Source: Mycobacterium sp. MYCO198283 (GTDB lineage Bacteria; Actinomycetota; Actinomycetes; Mycobacteriales; Mycobacteriaceae). Taken from it: DNA of 64,000 bases. The DNA lies in contig NZ_JAJQJI010000006.1 in the NCBI RefSeq assembly GCF_021213805.1, positions 124,001-188,000 on the forward strand, given 5' to 3'. The position numbers and the translations under genes were made by a program. This document shows positions 38,162 to 46,369 of the stretch, piece by piece; within the stretch, counting starts at the first letter, position 1; each line of letters begins with the position of its first letter. The notes beneath the pieces are model-generated. The model was not told where the DNA came from and searched no databases. It worked only from the letters and a program-made list of their open reading frames with translations.

Positions 38162-39475
38162 GTGTACAGCGGACACGACACGGTGCTGGGGCTCTCGATG
38201 ACCCCGACGACGGTCAGCCTGGTGCTCGTCGACGGCCAGCACGCCGAGGGGGAGATCCTCGACCGCGAGGCTTTCGAGGTGCAGGGCAGCGACACGGCCT
38301 CCCGGGCGGCCGAGCAGGTGGCCGCGGCGGTGCTGCGGGCCCGCGAACTGGAATCCGACGGCTACCGCCTGCACGCCATCGGCGTGACGTGGAGCGAGGA
38401 CGCCAGCAATGAGGCCACGCTGCTCATAAAGTCGCTGACCCAGTCCGGCTACGACAACGTGGTGCCGGTGCGGCTCCCGGAAGCCAGCGAAGCCTTCGCG
38501 CAGGGCATCGGGGAGGTGCTCGGACACGATCGCATCGCGGTGTGCGTCGTCGAGCTCGATGCCGCCATCGCCGCCGTCGTCGACACGGCGTACGGCGCCG
38601 TGCAGAGCGCCGTCAGCCCGTCGCTGCCGACCGTCGAACTCGCCGACTGGCTCGCCGAGGTGCTGGCCGAACCCGACTGGGACGCCGACGCGCTGGTGCT
38701 GGTCGGCACGGGCACCGACTGCGACAAGCTCAAGGCCGCGCTGGCACCGATGGTGTCGCTGCCGGTGTTCGCCCCCGCCGACGCCGAGCTTGCGCTGGCC
38801 CGCGGGGCGGCGCTGGCGTCGGCACGCGGCAGCGAACCCGATCTCTACGTCGACAGGGCCCCTGTGCTCGACGACTACCTGCTCGACGACCACCTGCTCG
38901 ACGACTACGCGCTCGACGACTACGCGGCCGCACCGCCGCGGCCGCGCTCCGAGTTGCTGCTGACGGGCACGCTCGGCGCCGCGGTGCTCACCTTCGTCGT
39001 TTCCGTGTCGCTGGCCGCGGGCCTGCAGCTGACCGCCGGCGACACGCCCACGGTGCGTGAGGAGGCGGCCTCGTCGGCCGTCGCGCCCCGGGCCGCGGCA
39101 CCCCCGCCGGCACCAGCGCCCGCGGCACCCCCGCCCGCCGCGCCGGCCCCCGCGGTGGCCGCGCCGCCACCGCCCGTCGAGCCGGCGCCGCTGGTGGTGG
39201 CCGACGAGGCGCCTGCCGTCGTCGCCGAACCCGAACCGGTGGTCGCCGCCGCCCCGGAACCGGCGCCAGCACCCGCGGCACCGGCACCCGCGCCGCCTCC
39301 TGCACCGGTCGCCGTGCCGGGTGGCGGCGTGCCGCCCGCCGCGCCGGGTGCCGTACCGGCCGTACCCGGACAGCGTCCGGGCATCCTGTCGCGCATCAAG
39401 GACAAGCTGCGTCCGGGCCCCGACGAGCCCGACTTCCAGTACGTCGGGCCGCCGCCGCCACCGGCGACGCCATAA
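38162..39475 (+). CDS. DUF7159-type mycobacterial membrane protein with Pro/Ala-rich tail
   Basis: A 437-residue protein. Residues 1-235 look like an actin/Hsp70-like fold: VLGLSMTPTTVSLVLVDG first, then a second strand set with AVCVVELDAAIAAVV and ALVLVGTGTDCDKL. One membrane helix follows (LLLTGTLGAAVLTFVVSVSLAAGLQL as two short quotes around residue 265). The C-terminal 140 residues are Pro/Ala-rich and probably outside. Four tandem LDDYx repeats sit just before the helix. GTG at 38162 has AGAGG 5 bases upstream and is preferred over GTG 38144. I know such proteins only as mycobacterial conserved hypotheticals. Confidence 0.7.
   Translation: MYSGHDTVLGLSMTPTTVSLVLVDGQHAEGEILDREAFEVQGSDTASRAAEQVAAAVLRARELESDGYRLHAIGVTWSEDASNEATLLIKSLTQSGYDNVVPVRLPEASEAFAQGIGEVLGHDRIAVCVVELDAAIAAVVDTAYGAVQSAVSPSLPTVELADWLAEVLAEPDWDADALVLVGTGTDCDKLKAALAPMVSLPVFAPADAELALARGAALASARGSEPDLYVDRAPVLDDYLLDDHLLDDYALDDYAAAPPRPRSELLLTGTLGAAVLTFVVSVSLAAGLQLTAGDTPTVREEAASSAVAPRAAAPPPAPAPAAPPPAAPAPAVAAPPPPVEPAPLVVADEAPAVVAEPEPVVAAAPEPAPAPAAPAPAPPPAPVAVPGGGVPPAAPGAVPAVPGQRPGILSRIKDKLRPGPDEPDFQYVGPPPPPATP
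38867..38926 (+). repeat. Four in-frame 15-base tandem repeats
   Basis: Four consecutive 15-base units based on CTCGACGACTACCTG begin at 38867, 38882, 38897 and 38912, encoding LDDYL, LDDHL, LDDYA and LDDYA. They make an acidic repeat just before the predicted membrane helix of the DUF7159-type protein. Copy number may vary between strains. Confidence 0.85.
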
Positions 39476-39582
39476 CAGCCGGCTGATCTGGCGGTTCGAT
39501 TGTGGCCGCGCCAGCCGCCGCACTAGCCTTGAGTGGGGCTCGGCGGGGCGAGGTCCGTCACACACTGACCCGAGGGTGGAAC

Positions 39583-39975
39583 ATGATTCGCGAGTCTCTG
39601 GCCGTGGCGGCCGTCGGCGTGGCGGCGCTTGCGGGGGCACCGGCCGCATCGGCCGACTATCGGGGCGACGTCCCCGGAATCGTCTACGACGCATCGCTGC
39701 ACGCGCCCTGTTACAGCTGGGAGCGCTTCATCTTCGGCCGCGGCCCCGACGGTCAGGCCGTCGCCTGCCACTACATCCCCAACCAGTGGCCGCCCGTCTA
39801 CACCGGGTTCTGGGTGATCTCCTATCCGCTCTACGGCGTGCAGGACGTCGGGGCGCCGTGCCCCAATCCGCGGGGTGCGGCCGCACAGTCACCCGACGGC
39901 AGACCGATGGTGTGCACCGCGAGCCGCGGCTGGCAGCCGGGCCGGCTCACCGGCGCGGGTTTCATCCCCGAGTAG
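39583..39975 (+). CDS. Small secreted protein with conserved Cys and Trp residues
   Basis: A 130-residue protein with a signal peptide (AVAAVGVAALAGAPAASA, cleavage near residue 24) and a mature domain with four Cys (CYSWE, ACHYIP, APCPNP, VCTASRGW), probably two disulfides in the cell envelope. The ATG at 39583 has GAGGGTGGA upstream and is the better start. Similar short exported proteins with a Cys-Trp pattern occur in mycobacteria without known function. Confidence 0.75.
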   Translation: MIRESLAVAAVGVAALAGAPAASADYRGDVPGIVYDASLHAPCYSWERFIFGRGPDGQAVACHYIPNQWPPVYTGFWVISYPLYGVQDVGAPCPNPRGAAAQSPDGRPMVCTASRGWQPGRLTGAGFIPE

Positions 39976-40036
39976 GCGGGTTCGGCGTCCGCCCTGCGGG
40001 TATCACCGCGGGCATGGATCGCGGCGGCAACTGCTG

Positions 40037-41830
40037 ATGGCCCGCCTCGTCGCCGACGGCGTCGTCGCCCGGCTGCGCGCCTGGCATGTGAAGCGCAGCT
40101 ACGGTTACGCCGGTGACGGCATCAACCCGCTGCTCGGAGCGCTGCAGCGGGCGCCCGACGGCCCGGAGTTCGTCGCCACCCGCCACGAGGAGCTGGCGGC
40201 GTTCGCGGCGTGCGGGCACGCGAAGTACAGCGGCGAGGTCGGCGTGTGCCTGGCGACGCAGGGTCCGGGCGCCATCCACCTGCTCGCCGGCCTGTACGAC
40301 GCGAAGCTCGACCGGCGCCCGGTGGTGGCGATCGTCGGGCAGGTGGTGTCGAGCGCGCTGGGCAGCGGCTACCTGCAGGAAGTCGACCTACACAGCCTCT
40401 TCAAGGACGTGTGCGCGCAATACGTGCAGACGGTGTTCTCACCCGAGCAGGTAGAGATGGTGCTCGACAACGCCATGCGCACAGCCATCGCGACGTCCAC
40501 CCCGACCTGCGTCATCATTCCGCACGACGTCCAACAGGCCGAGATGCCCGACGAGCCCGAGCACTCCCACGGCGTCGTGCCGTCGCCGGCGGTGGTCGCG
40601 CGGCCGGTGATCACGGCGCCGGAACACCAGCTGCGCCGGGCCGCGGAGGTGCTCAACGCCGGGCAGCGGGTCGCGGTGCTCGCCGGTGCCGGGGTGGCGG
40701 GAGCGGCCGAGCAGGTGACGGCGGTCGTCGACCGGCTGGCCGCGGGCCTCACCGTCTCGCTGCTCGGCAAGCCGCTCCTCGACGAGTCGGCGCCCTGGCA
40801 CACCGGCGTGATGGGCCACCTCGGGACCACCGCCAGCGCCGAGCTGATGCGCGACTGCGACACGCTGCTGATCGTCGGCTGCAACGATCCGTGGACGGAG
40901 TTCTACCCGGCGCCCGGGCAGTGCCGCGCGGTGCAAATCGACATCGACGCCCGCGTGGTCGGCGCCAAGTATCCGGTCGAGGCGCCGGTGATCGGTGACG
41001 TCGCGGCGGCGCTCTCGGCGCTGCTGCCGCTGCTGCGGACGCGCGACGACCGCAGCTTCGCCGACCGGATGGGCGCCGCGAGCGCCCGCTGGGATCGGCT
41101 CGCCGCCGACCGCGCCGCGGCGCCGGGTGAGGCACTGAACCCCGAGCGCGTCGTCCGGGCACTCTCCGACGCGCTGCCGGCCAACGCACAGGTCGCCGTG
41201 GACGTCGGCTCGGTCACCTACTGGTACGCCCGCCAGCTGCGCCTGCCGGTGGGGGTGCCGGCGCACCTCTCGGCATATCTGGCGTCCATGGGCTGTGCCA
41301 TGCCCTACGGGCTCGCCGCAAAGCTGCACGCGCCGGACCGGCCGGTCGTGGCGCTGGTCGGCGACGGCGCCATGCAGATGAGCGGTCTGCTCGAGTTGAT
41401 CACCGTCGCCGACCGCTGGCCGCAGTGGCGTGATCCGCGCTTCGTGGTGCTGGTGCTCCACAACGAGGACCTCGCCGAAGTCAGCTGGGAGCAGCGCGAG
41501 ATGGAGGGCAACCCGCGGTTCGCGCCGTCGCAGTCCGTGCCGTCGTTCCCCTACGCCGCCCATGCCGAACTGCTCGGGTTGCGGGGGATTCGCGTCACCG
41601 ACCCGGCGGAGGTCGCCGGCGCCTGGCGCACCGCGTTCGCCGCGGACCGGCCGGTGGTGATCGAGGCGGTCGCGGACAGCGGCGATCCGATGATGCCGCC
41701 GCTGCTGCCACGGCCGAAGCTCGAGAGCATGCTGTCCGCCGTGGCGGCCGAGCCGGGCGGCGCCGCGCTCGCCGACCGGATCCGCCGCCAGCACGAGGCC
41801 GAGGGGGAGTCCCCGTCCGGCGCCCGATAA
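40037..41830 (+). CDS. Pyruvate-oxidase-like thiamine-diphosphate enzyme
   Basis: A 597-residue ThDP enzyme in the PoxB/acetolactate-synthase group. The N-terminal PYR domain has the activating Glu in VATRHEELAAFAA near residue 54 and VCLATQGPGAIHLLAGLYDAK; the central domain has ILVG-type binding (LLIVGCNDPWTEF); the PP domain has VALVGDGAMQMSGLLELIT and VLHNEDLAE. A C-terminal PoxB-like membrane tail is not obvious. Substrate may be pyruvate or another 2-oxo acid. ATG at 40037 follows a 60-base gap. Confidence 0.85.
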   Translation: MARLVADGVVARLRAWHVKRSYGYAGDGINPLLGALQRAPDGPEFVATRHEELAAFAACGHAKYSGEVGVCLATQGPGAIHLLAGLYDAKLDRRPVVAIVGQVVSSALGSGYLQEVDLHSLFKDVCAQYVQTVFSPEQVEMVLDNAMRTAIATSTPTCVIIPHDVQQAEMPDEPEHSHGVVPSPAVVARPVITAPEHQLRRAAEVLNAGQRVAVLAGAGVAGAAEQVTAVVDRLAAGLTVSLLGKPLLDESAPWHTGVMGHLGTTASAELMRDCDTLLIVGCNDPWTEFYPAPGQCRAVQIDIDARVVGAKYPVEAPVIGDVAAALSALLPLLRTRDDRSFADRMGAASARWDRLAADRAAAPGEALNPERVVRALSDALPANAQVAVDVGSVTYWYARQLRLPVGVPAHLSAYLASMGCAMPYGLAAKLHAPDRPVVALVGDGAMQMSGLLELITVADRWPQWRDPRFVVLVLHNEDLAEVSWEQREMEGNPRFAPSQSVPSFPYAAHAELLGLRGIRVTDPAEVAGAWRTAFAADRPVVIEAVADSGDPMMPPLLPRPKLESMLSAVAAEPGGAALADRIRRQHEAEGESPSGAR

Positions 41831-41945
41831 CCGCGGCGCGTCTCGTCGGCCACAGTTCGGTAAAACACCACAGCTGTAACTTCCATCCCACGCGTAACGC
41901 ACTACCGTCGCAGCAAGACCTGGTCAGCAAACGGATGGGAAAGCC

Positions 41946-42551
41946 ATGTCACGGATGAGAACACGCGTTGCGACAATCCTGGGCGGTGCCGCGGGCGGCC
42001 TGTTGTGGGCGCTGCTGGCGCTCAGCCCGACCGCCGCCGCCGATCCGGCCGCACCACCGCCGACTCCCGCGTTTCCCGGCGGTCAGATGGTCAACCAGCT
42101 CGCCACCTCGGCGAATGCGGTGCCGCAGCTGCTCCAGACGGCCGCTTCGGCGCTGACCGGCACGCCGGCGGCGCCAGCCCAGCCCGCCACACCGCCGCCG
42201 CTGGCAAGCGCCGCGGTGAACGTGCCCGCGGTCGCCCCGGCCACCCCCGCCGCGGCCTCCGCGGCACAGCCGGCCGCCACCGCCGCCAGCCCGGCAACGC
42301 CGCCGAACCTGATCCCGAGCGCCGACATCGCGCTGCCGACGGTGCCGGGAATGCCGGTACAGCTGCCCGCCGAGCTGTCGATGCCCCGGGATCTGATCTC
42401 GCTGGTGCCGGGCAACGTCCCGCTGCCGCCCGCGGCGACCGCCGCGACGGCTGCTGCGCCGGCAGCCGCCGCGGCGCCGGCCGCCGCGCTCCCCGGCGCC
42501 ATCGCGGCGCCCGCCGGTCTCAGCAGTTTCCCGGTGTCCGCCCTGCCCTGA
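41946..42551 (+). CDS. Secreted Ala/Pro-rich hypothetical protein
   Basis: A 201-residue protein of low complexity. An N-terminal signal peptide (TRVATILGGAAGGLLWALLA, cleavage near AAADP) is followed by Ala/Pro/Thr-rich sequence with two more ordered parts: MVNQLATSANAVPQLLQTAA near 48 and LPTVPGMPVQLPAELSMPRD near 130. No enzymatic motif was seen. Many mycobacterial envelope proteins look like this. A strong hairpin follows 12 bases after the stop. Confidence 0.7.
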   Translation: MSRMRTRVATILGGAAGGLLWALLALSPTAAADPAAPPPTPAFPGGQMVNQLATSANAVPQLLQTAASALTGTPAAPAQPATPPPLASAAVNVPAVAPATPAAASAAQPAATAASPATPPNLIPSADIALPTVPGMPVQLPAELSMPRDLISLVPGNVPLPPAATAATAAAPAAAAAPAAALPGAIAAPAGLSSFPVSALP

Positions 42552-42563
42552 CGCACCCACTTA

Positions 42564-42599
42564 CCGTGCCGCGCCACCGCCGCCGGTGGCGCGGCACGG
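42564..42599. terminator. Perfect 15-bp hairpin, bidirectional terminator
   Basis: Arms CCGTGCCGCGCCACC (42564-42578) and GGTGGCGCGGCACGG (42585-42599) around a 6-base loop form a perfect, GC-rich stem between two convergent genes. It has no U-tract. Confidence 0.75.
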
Positions 42600-42609
42600 C
42601 CCGCGTCGG

Positions 42610-43740
42610 TCAGACCGCCGCGTTGTTCAGCTCGTCGAGGCGGTTGGTCGCCTCCAGGTATTCGCGGACCCACCGGTCGATGACGGTCGAGGTCTTCTCC
42701 ACCTTCTCGAACTGGCCGACGACCTGACCGACCGGGTTGAACGCCACGTCGACGGTCTCGTTGGGGTACTTGTGGGTGGCGGCGACGGCCAGGCCGGAGA
42801 CCATGAATTGCAGCGGCATGCCGAGCGGCTTGGGGTTCTCCGGCTTCTCCCACGCCTCGGTCCAGTCGTTGCGCAGCATGCGGGCGGGCTTGCCGGTGAA
42901 CGACCTGCTGCGCACGGTGTCGCGGCTCCCCGCCTTGATGTAGGCGGCCTGCTGCACCGGGGTGTTCTCGGCCTCCTCGACCATCAGCCACTGCGAGCCG
43001 GTCCACGCGCCCTGGGCGCCGAGCGCCAGCGCGGCGGCGATCTGCTGACCACTGCCGATGCCGCCCGCCGCCAGCACGGGTAACGGCGCCACCTCCTTGA
43101 CGACCTGTGGCCACAGCACGATCGAGCCGACCTCACCGCTGTGACCACCGGCCTCGCCGCCCTGGGCGATGATGATGTCCACGCCGGCGTCGGCGTGTTT
43201 GCGCGCTTGACTCGGCGAGCCGCACAGCGCCGCGACCTTGCGGCCCTCGGCGTGGATGTGTTCGATCATGTCGACGGGCGGCGTGCCCAGCGCGTTGGCG
43301 ATCAGCGTCATCTTGGGATGCCGCAGCGCGATCTCGACCTGTGGGGTGGCGGTGGCCTCCGTCCAGCCGAGCAGCCGCAGCGTGCTCTCGTTGTCCTCGT
43401 CGGTCAGCGGTACGCCGTGATCGAGCAGCACCTTGCGGGCGAAGTCGAGGTGTTCCTGGGGCACCATGTCCTGCAGCATCTTCGCCAGCTCGTCGGCGGA
43501 GAGGTTGGCGTCCATGCCCTCGTACTTGTTCGGGATGACGATGTCGACGCCGTAGGTGTGGTCACCGATGTGTTCGTCGATCCAGTTGAGTTCGATCTCC
43601 AGTTGTTCGGGCGTGAAGCCGACGGCCCCCAGCACGCCGAAACCGCCGGCCTTGCTGACGGCGACGACGACGTCGCGGCAGTGGGTGAAGGCGAAGATCG
43701 GGAATTCGATGCCGAGGTCGTCGCAGAGGGGAGTGTGCAC
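42610..43740 (-). CDS. Nitronate monooxygenase / 2-nitropropane-dioxygenase-like flavoprotein
   Basis: A 376-residue FMN TIM-barrel protein of the NMO-like superfamily, which also contains enoyl reductases of steroid and lipid pathways. Marks are IEFPIFAFTHCRDVVVAVSKAGGFGVLGAVG at the start (as adjoining short blocks), DIIIAQGGEAGGHSG near residue 190, LPVLAAGGIGSGQQIAAALALGAQGAWTGS near 220, and the SGLAVAATHKYP region. The ATG start at 43740 is preceded by a KstR-type palindrome, so a role in sterol or lipid breakdown is more likely than nitroalkane oxidation. Specific reaction unknown. Confidence 0.86.
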   Translation of the reverse strand: MHTPLCDDLGIEFPIFAFTHCRDVVVAVSKAGGFGVLGAVGFTPEQLEIELNWIDEHIGDHTYGVDIVIPNKYEGMDANLSADELAKMLQDMVPQEHLDFARKVLLDHGVPLTDEDNESTLRLLGWTEATATPQVEIALRHPKMTLIANALGTPPVDMIEHIHAEGRKVAALCGSPSQARKHADAGVDIIIAQGGEAGGHSGEVGSIVLWPQVVKEVAPLPVLAAGGIGSGQQIAAALALGAQGAWTGSQWLMVEEAENTPVQQAAYIKAGSRDTVRSRSFTGKPARMLRNDWTEAWEKPENPKPLGMPLQFMVSGLAVAATHKYPNETVDVAFNPVGQVVGQFEKVEKTSTVIDRWVREYLEATNRLDELNNAAV

Positions 43741-43762
43741 AGCGGGCTCCTAGATCGCGAAC

Positions 43763-43776
43763 TGAAACGTGTTCCA
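43763..43776. promoter_or_regulatory. KstR-type operator TnnAACnnGTTnnA
   Basis: The sequence TGAAACGTGTTCCA satisfies every fixed position of the KstR motif TnnAACnnGTTnnA and lies 23 bases upstream of the nitronate-monooxygenase-like start codon at 43740. The extended palindrome CTGAAACGTGTTCCAG spans 43762-43777. KstR represses cholesterol-catabolism genes in mycobacteria. Confidence 0.6.
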
Positions 43777-43844
43777 GTTTCGGAACTGTACTCCGCGGCC
43801 GTAGAGCTCAACGCCTACAGAGCCGAGAATCCGCCAAGCCAGAT

Positions 43845-43893
43845 CTTGACAGTGACAAGCCCACGCGGCACCATCGAACTTGTCACTGTCAAG
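43845..43893. promoter_or_regulatory. Perfect 15-base inverted repeat upstream of DUF1707 gene
   Basis: Arms CTTGACAGTGACAAG (43845-43859) and CTTGTCACTGTCAAG (43879-43893) are exact reverse complements separated by 19 bases. Each arm is itself nearly palindromic (CTTGWCASTGWCAAG), so these are probably two operators for one dimeric regulator in opposite orientation, one overlapping a TTGACA-like -35 sequence and the other just before the GGAGG ribosome-binding site at 43897-43901. An RNA hairpin sequestering the start region is the alternative. Confidence 0.7.
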
Positions 43894-43906
43894 CCAGGAG
43901 GGTTCG

Positions 43907-44371
43907 ATGCTTGCCCCGATCTGTCACCCGTACGTCCTGCCGCCTCGCACCGCCCACCGTCCGCCCGCCGACCCGTCGACGCGAGCCGGCGACCAGGAGC
44001 GGCGCCGCACCGCCGAACGGCTCGGGCACGCCCTGACGCTCGGCTACCTCGGCGTCGCCGACTACGACGCCCGCCTGCAACGGGTGTACGACGCCACCAC
44101 GGTCGGTGAGCTGCGCGCCCTGCTGGCCGACCTGCCCGTCGCCGAGCTGCGCCGGCACGAGCGCCACGCCGCCGCGCGGGTGCACGCCCGCCGATCGCTG
44201 CAGGCACACGCGGCGCTCTACGCCGTGATGGTGGTCGTGGTGCTGACCGTCTGGCTCAGCGTCGGGCTCGCCGCCGGCGCGTGGTACTTCTGGCCGATCT
44301 GGCCGATCCTCGGCGGCGGGGTCGCGGTCGCATCGCACGCCATCCCGGTGCGGCTGCTGGCGCGGCCCTGA
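43907..44371 (+). CDS. DUF1707 membrane protein
   Basis: A 154-residue protein with a DUF1707 domain (about residues 22-75: RAGDQERRRTAERLGHAL, then GYLGVADYDARLQRVYDA and GELRALLADLP) followed by two membrane helices from about residue 102 (YAVMVVVVLTVWLSVGLAA; PIWPILGGGVAVASHA). DUF1707 precedes membrane domains in many actinobacterial proteins, and no function is established. The ATG at 43907 has GGAGG upstream. Just upstream lies an exact inverted repeat, suggesting tight transcriptional control. Confidence 0.88.
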   Translation: MLAPICHPYVLPPRTAHRPPADPSTRAGDQERRRTAERLGHALTLGYLGVADYDARLQRVYDATTVGELRALLADLPVAELRRHERHAAARVHARRSLQAHAALYAVMVVVVLTVWLSVGLAAGAWYFWPIWPILGGGVAVASHAIPVRLLARP

Positions 44372-44374
44372 GCG

Positions 44375-45175
44375 TCAGCGGCCGACGATCCGTGCCGCCA
44401 GCGCCACGATCAGCCCGGCGGCGTCGCGCACCGCGGCCAGCCGGCTGCGCGGCCCGGGCACCCGCAGCACCGGCCAGCCGTGCGCCACGGCGGCGGCCGC
44501 CAGCGCGGGCCGCGGATTGACCGGCCGCGGATGGCCGATCACCGACATCAGCGCAATGTCCTCGTTGCCGTCGGCGTAGAAGTAGCTGTCGGCGATGGCG
44601 ACGTCGTGGCTGTCGCTGTAGCGCTGCACGGCGGCCGCCTTGGCCGCACCCCAGATCACGGGACGCTCGATGCGGCCGGTGAGCCGACCGGCGTCGTCGA
44701 CCTCGAAGTGGTTGCACAGCACCCGGTCGATCCCGAGCGACCGGGCGACCGGTTCGGCGTGGATGGTCAGCGCCGACGAGCTGAGCACCACCGTGTGGCC
44801 GGCCCGCTGGTGCGCGGAGACGACGTCGCGCATGGGCGCGAGCACCCGCGCCGCCACCCGCTCGGCGAAAAGCCATTCGCCCAGCTCGTCGAGCTCTGCC
44901 AACGACTCTCCCCGCAGGTAGCCCGCGGCGCGGGTCAGCAGGCGCTCGAACTGCAGCTTGCCGAACCGGTAGCGCAGCGACGCCTCGATGACGCCGAGCA
45001 CCTCGCCGAGGTGCGCCTGCCGGCGCCGGATCCGGTCGCCGGCATGGGCCATCGCGGTGAACCCGTCGACGAGCGTGCCGTCGAGGTCGAAGAACGCGCC
45101 GATACGCGGTCCGGTGGGGCCGCCGTCGATGTCCGCCACCGCGCCGGCGACCGGCGACGTGGCGGTCACAAGCAA
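44375..45175 (-). CDS. HAD-IB family hydrolase (SerB-like phosphatase)
   Basis: A 266-residue HAD-superfamily IB hydrolase. D30 and D32 in FFDLDGTLVDG are the nucleophile and acid; motif II is TVVLSSSAL, the Lys is in WGAAKAAAVQ, and motif IV is IADSYFYADGNEDIAL. A C-terminal hydrophobic segment (AAGLIVALAARIVG) may associate with the membrane. Related mycobacterial proteins are annotated as phosphoserine-phosphatase-like or as lysophospholipid acyltransferase partners; substrate unknown. It is convergent with the DUF1707 gene, 3 bases apart. Confidence 0.88.
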   Translation of the reverse strand: MLVTATSPVAGAVADIDGGPTGPRIGAFFDLDGTLVDGFTAMAHAGDRIRRRQAHLGEVLGVIEASLRYRFGKLQFERLLTRAAGYLRGESLAELDELGEWLFAERVAARVLAPMRDVVSAHQRAGHTVVLSSSALTIHAEPVARSLGIDRVLCNHFEVDDAGRLTGRIERPVIWGAAKAAAVQRYSDSHDVAIADSYFYADGNEDIALMSVIGHPRPVNPRPALAAAAVAHGWPVLRVPGPRSRLAAVRDAAGLIVALAARIVGR

Positions 45176-45196
45176 CCCCTACTCCCGAAGTCGGCG

Positions 45197-46273
45197 TCAG
45201 TTCGAAGCGTACCGCCCCGTGCCGGTGACGAGCGGCAGGTCAAGAGTGGTGCGGATGCCGGCAGGCGCCGCGATCACCGCGGGGATGGCGTTGACGATGC
45301 GGCCGGCCGCGGCGAGGATCGCGGCGTAGTTGTGGTCGCCGCGGCTGCTGGTCGGGCAGATGTCGACGGTGTAGGACGGCTCGCCGGTGATCTCGACGCG
45401 GTACGACCCACCGGGCTGCGCCGGCTGCGCCCAGTCGGGGCGGAGGTCGCCGCGCAACCGCGTGACGTGCTCGACGACCACGGCCGGCCGCCCGGCCACC
45501 ATGCCGGTGATCTCGAACCGCAGCGCGGCGACGGTGCCCTTCGCGATGTGACCGGCGGCGACGTCGAAGTCCTCCGGTGCGGGTTCTTGCTCGAACGACT
45601 CGGTGATGTCGTCGATCTCGATGCCCAGGCCCGCGCCGAGCTGCCGGATCGCGGTGCCCCACGCGATGCCCAGCACGCCGGGAAGGAACAGGATCGGCAG
45701 GTCCCCGAGCTGCTTGCCGAAGCCCATCACGTCGAACATCACCGTCGCGCCGTCGTAGGTGGCGTAGTCGGCGATCTCCATGGTTCGGACCTGCTCGATG
45801 CGCTGGCACGTGCCGGCGAGGGCGAGTGGCAGGAGGTCGGTCGCGAACCCGGGATCGACGCCGGTGATGAAGACGCTCGAGTTGCCCTGCCGCGCAGCGT
45901 CTTCGACCCGCTCGATGTAGCGGTCCGGGATGACGCCCCACGGATACTGCAGCACGCCAGGCGCCGAACCGACGACGTCGACGCCGGCGGCCAGGATGCG
46001 CATGACGTCGGCCATCGCGTCGGGCAGCCGGGTGTCGCCCATCGCGCAGTAGACGACGCAGTCGGGCGCCGCGGCCAGCACGTCCTCGAGCCCGGCGGTC
46101 GCGCGCACACCGGTGACGACGTCCAGGCCGGCCAGCTCGCCGGCATCACGGCCGACCTTCTCGGGTGTGGCGACACCGACCGCCACCAGTTCGAACGCCG
46201 GGTGCTCGGCGAGTTCGATCAGCGCGAGCCGGCCGCAGTTGCCGGTTCCGACGAGCGCGACGCGGATGGTCAA
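45197..46273 (-). CDS. DapB-like NAD(P)H-dependent reductase family protein
   Basis: A 358-residue protein with an N-terminal Rossmann domain (RVALVGTGNCGRLALIEL, residues 4-21) and a C-terminal domain as in dihydrodipicolinate-reductase-like and amine-dehydrogenase-like mycobacterial proteins (GVDPGFATDLLPLAL near 147; HNYAAILAAAGRIVNAIP near 315). A TTG start at 46273 is inferred because GAAGGAG lies 5 bases upstream and translation from it gives TIRVALVGTG; the frame otherwise continues into DNA antisense to the SDR gene. It is divergent from the SDR gene, and a KstR-type site lies between them. Confidence 0.8.
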   Translation of the reverse strand: MTIRVALVGTGNCGRLALIELAEHPAFELVAVGVATPEKVGRDAGELAGLDVVTGVRATAGLEDVLAAAPDCVVYCAMGDTRLPDAMADVMRILAAGVDVVGSAPGVLQYPWGVIPDRYIERVEDAARQGNSSVFITGVDPGFATDLLPLALAGTCQRIEQVRTMEIADYATYDGATVMFDVMGFGKQLGDLPILFLPGVLGIAWGTAIRQLGAGLGIEIDDITESFEQEPAPEDFDVAAGHIAKGTVAALRFEITGMVAGRPAVVVEHVTRLRGDLRPDWAQPAQPGGSYRVEITGEPSYTVDICPTSSRGDHNYAAILAAAGRIVNAIPAVIAAPAGIRTTLDLPLVTGTGRYASN

Positions 46274-46324
46274 GGCAACTCCTTCGTGGTGATCCTCCGC
46301 AGTATGCGGGGCGGATCGACGAAT

Positions 46325-46338
46325 TGGAACAAGTTCTA
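46325..46338. promoter_or_regulatory. KstR-type operator between reductase and SDR genes
   Basis: TGGAACAAGTTCTA fits the KstR motif TnnAACnnGTTnnA at all fixed positions and differs by one base from the fuller form TAGAACnnGTTCTA. It lies 52 bases upstream of the reductase start (46273) and 32 bases upstream of the SDR start (46370), so it could control both. Confidence 0.68.
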
Positions 46339-46369
46339 GTTTTCTGGCCGTGCGGTAACCTCGGCCGCC

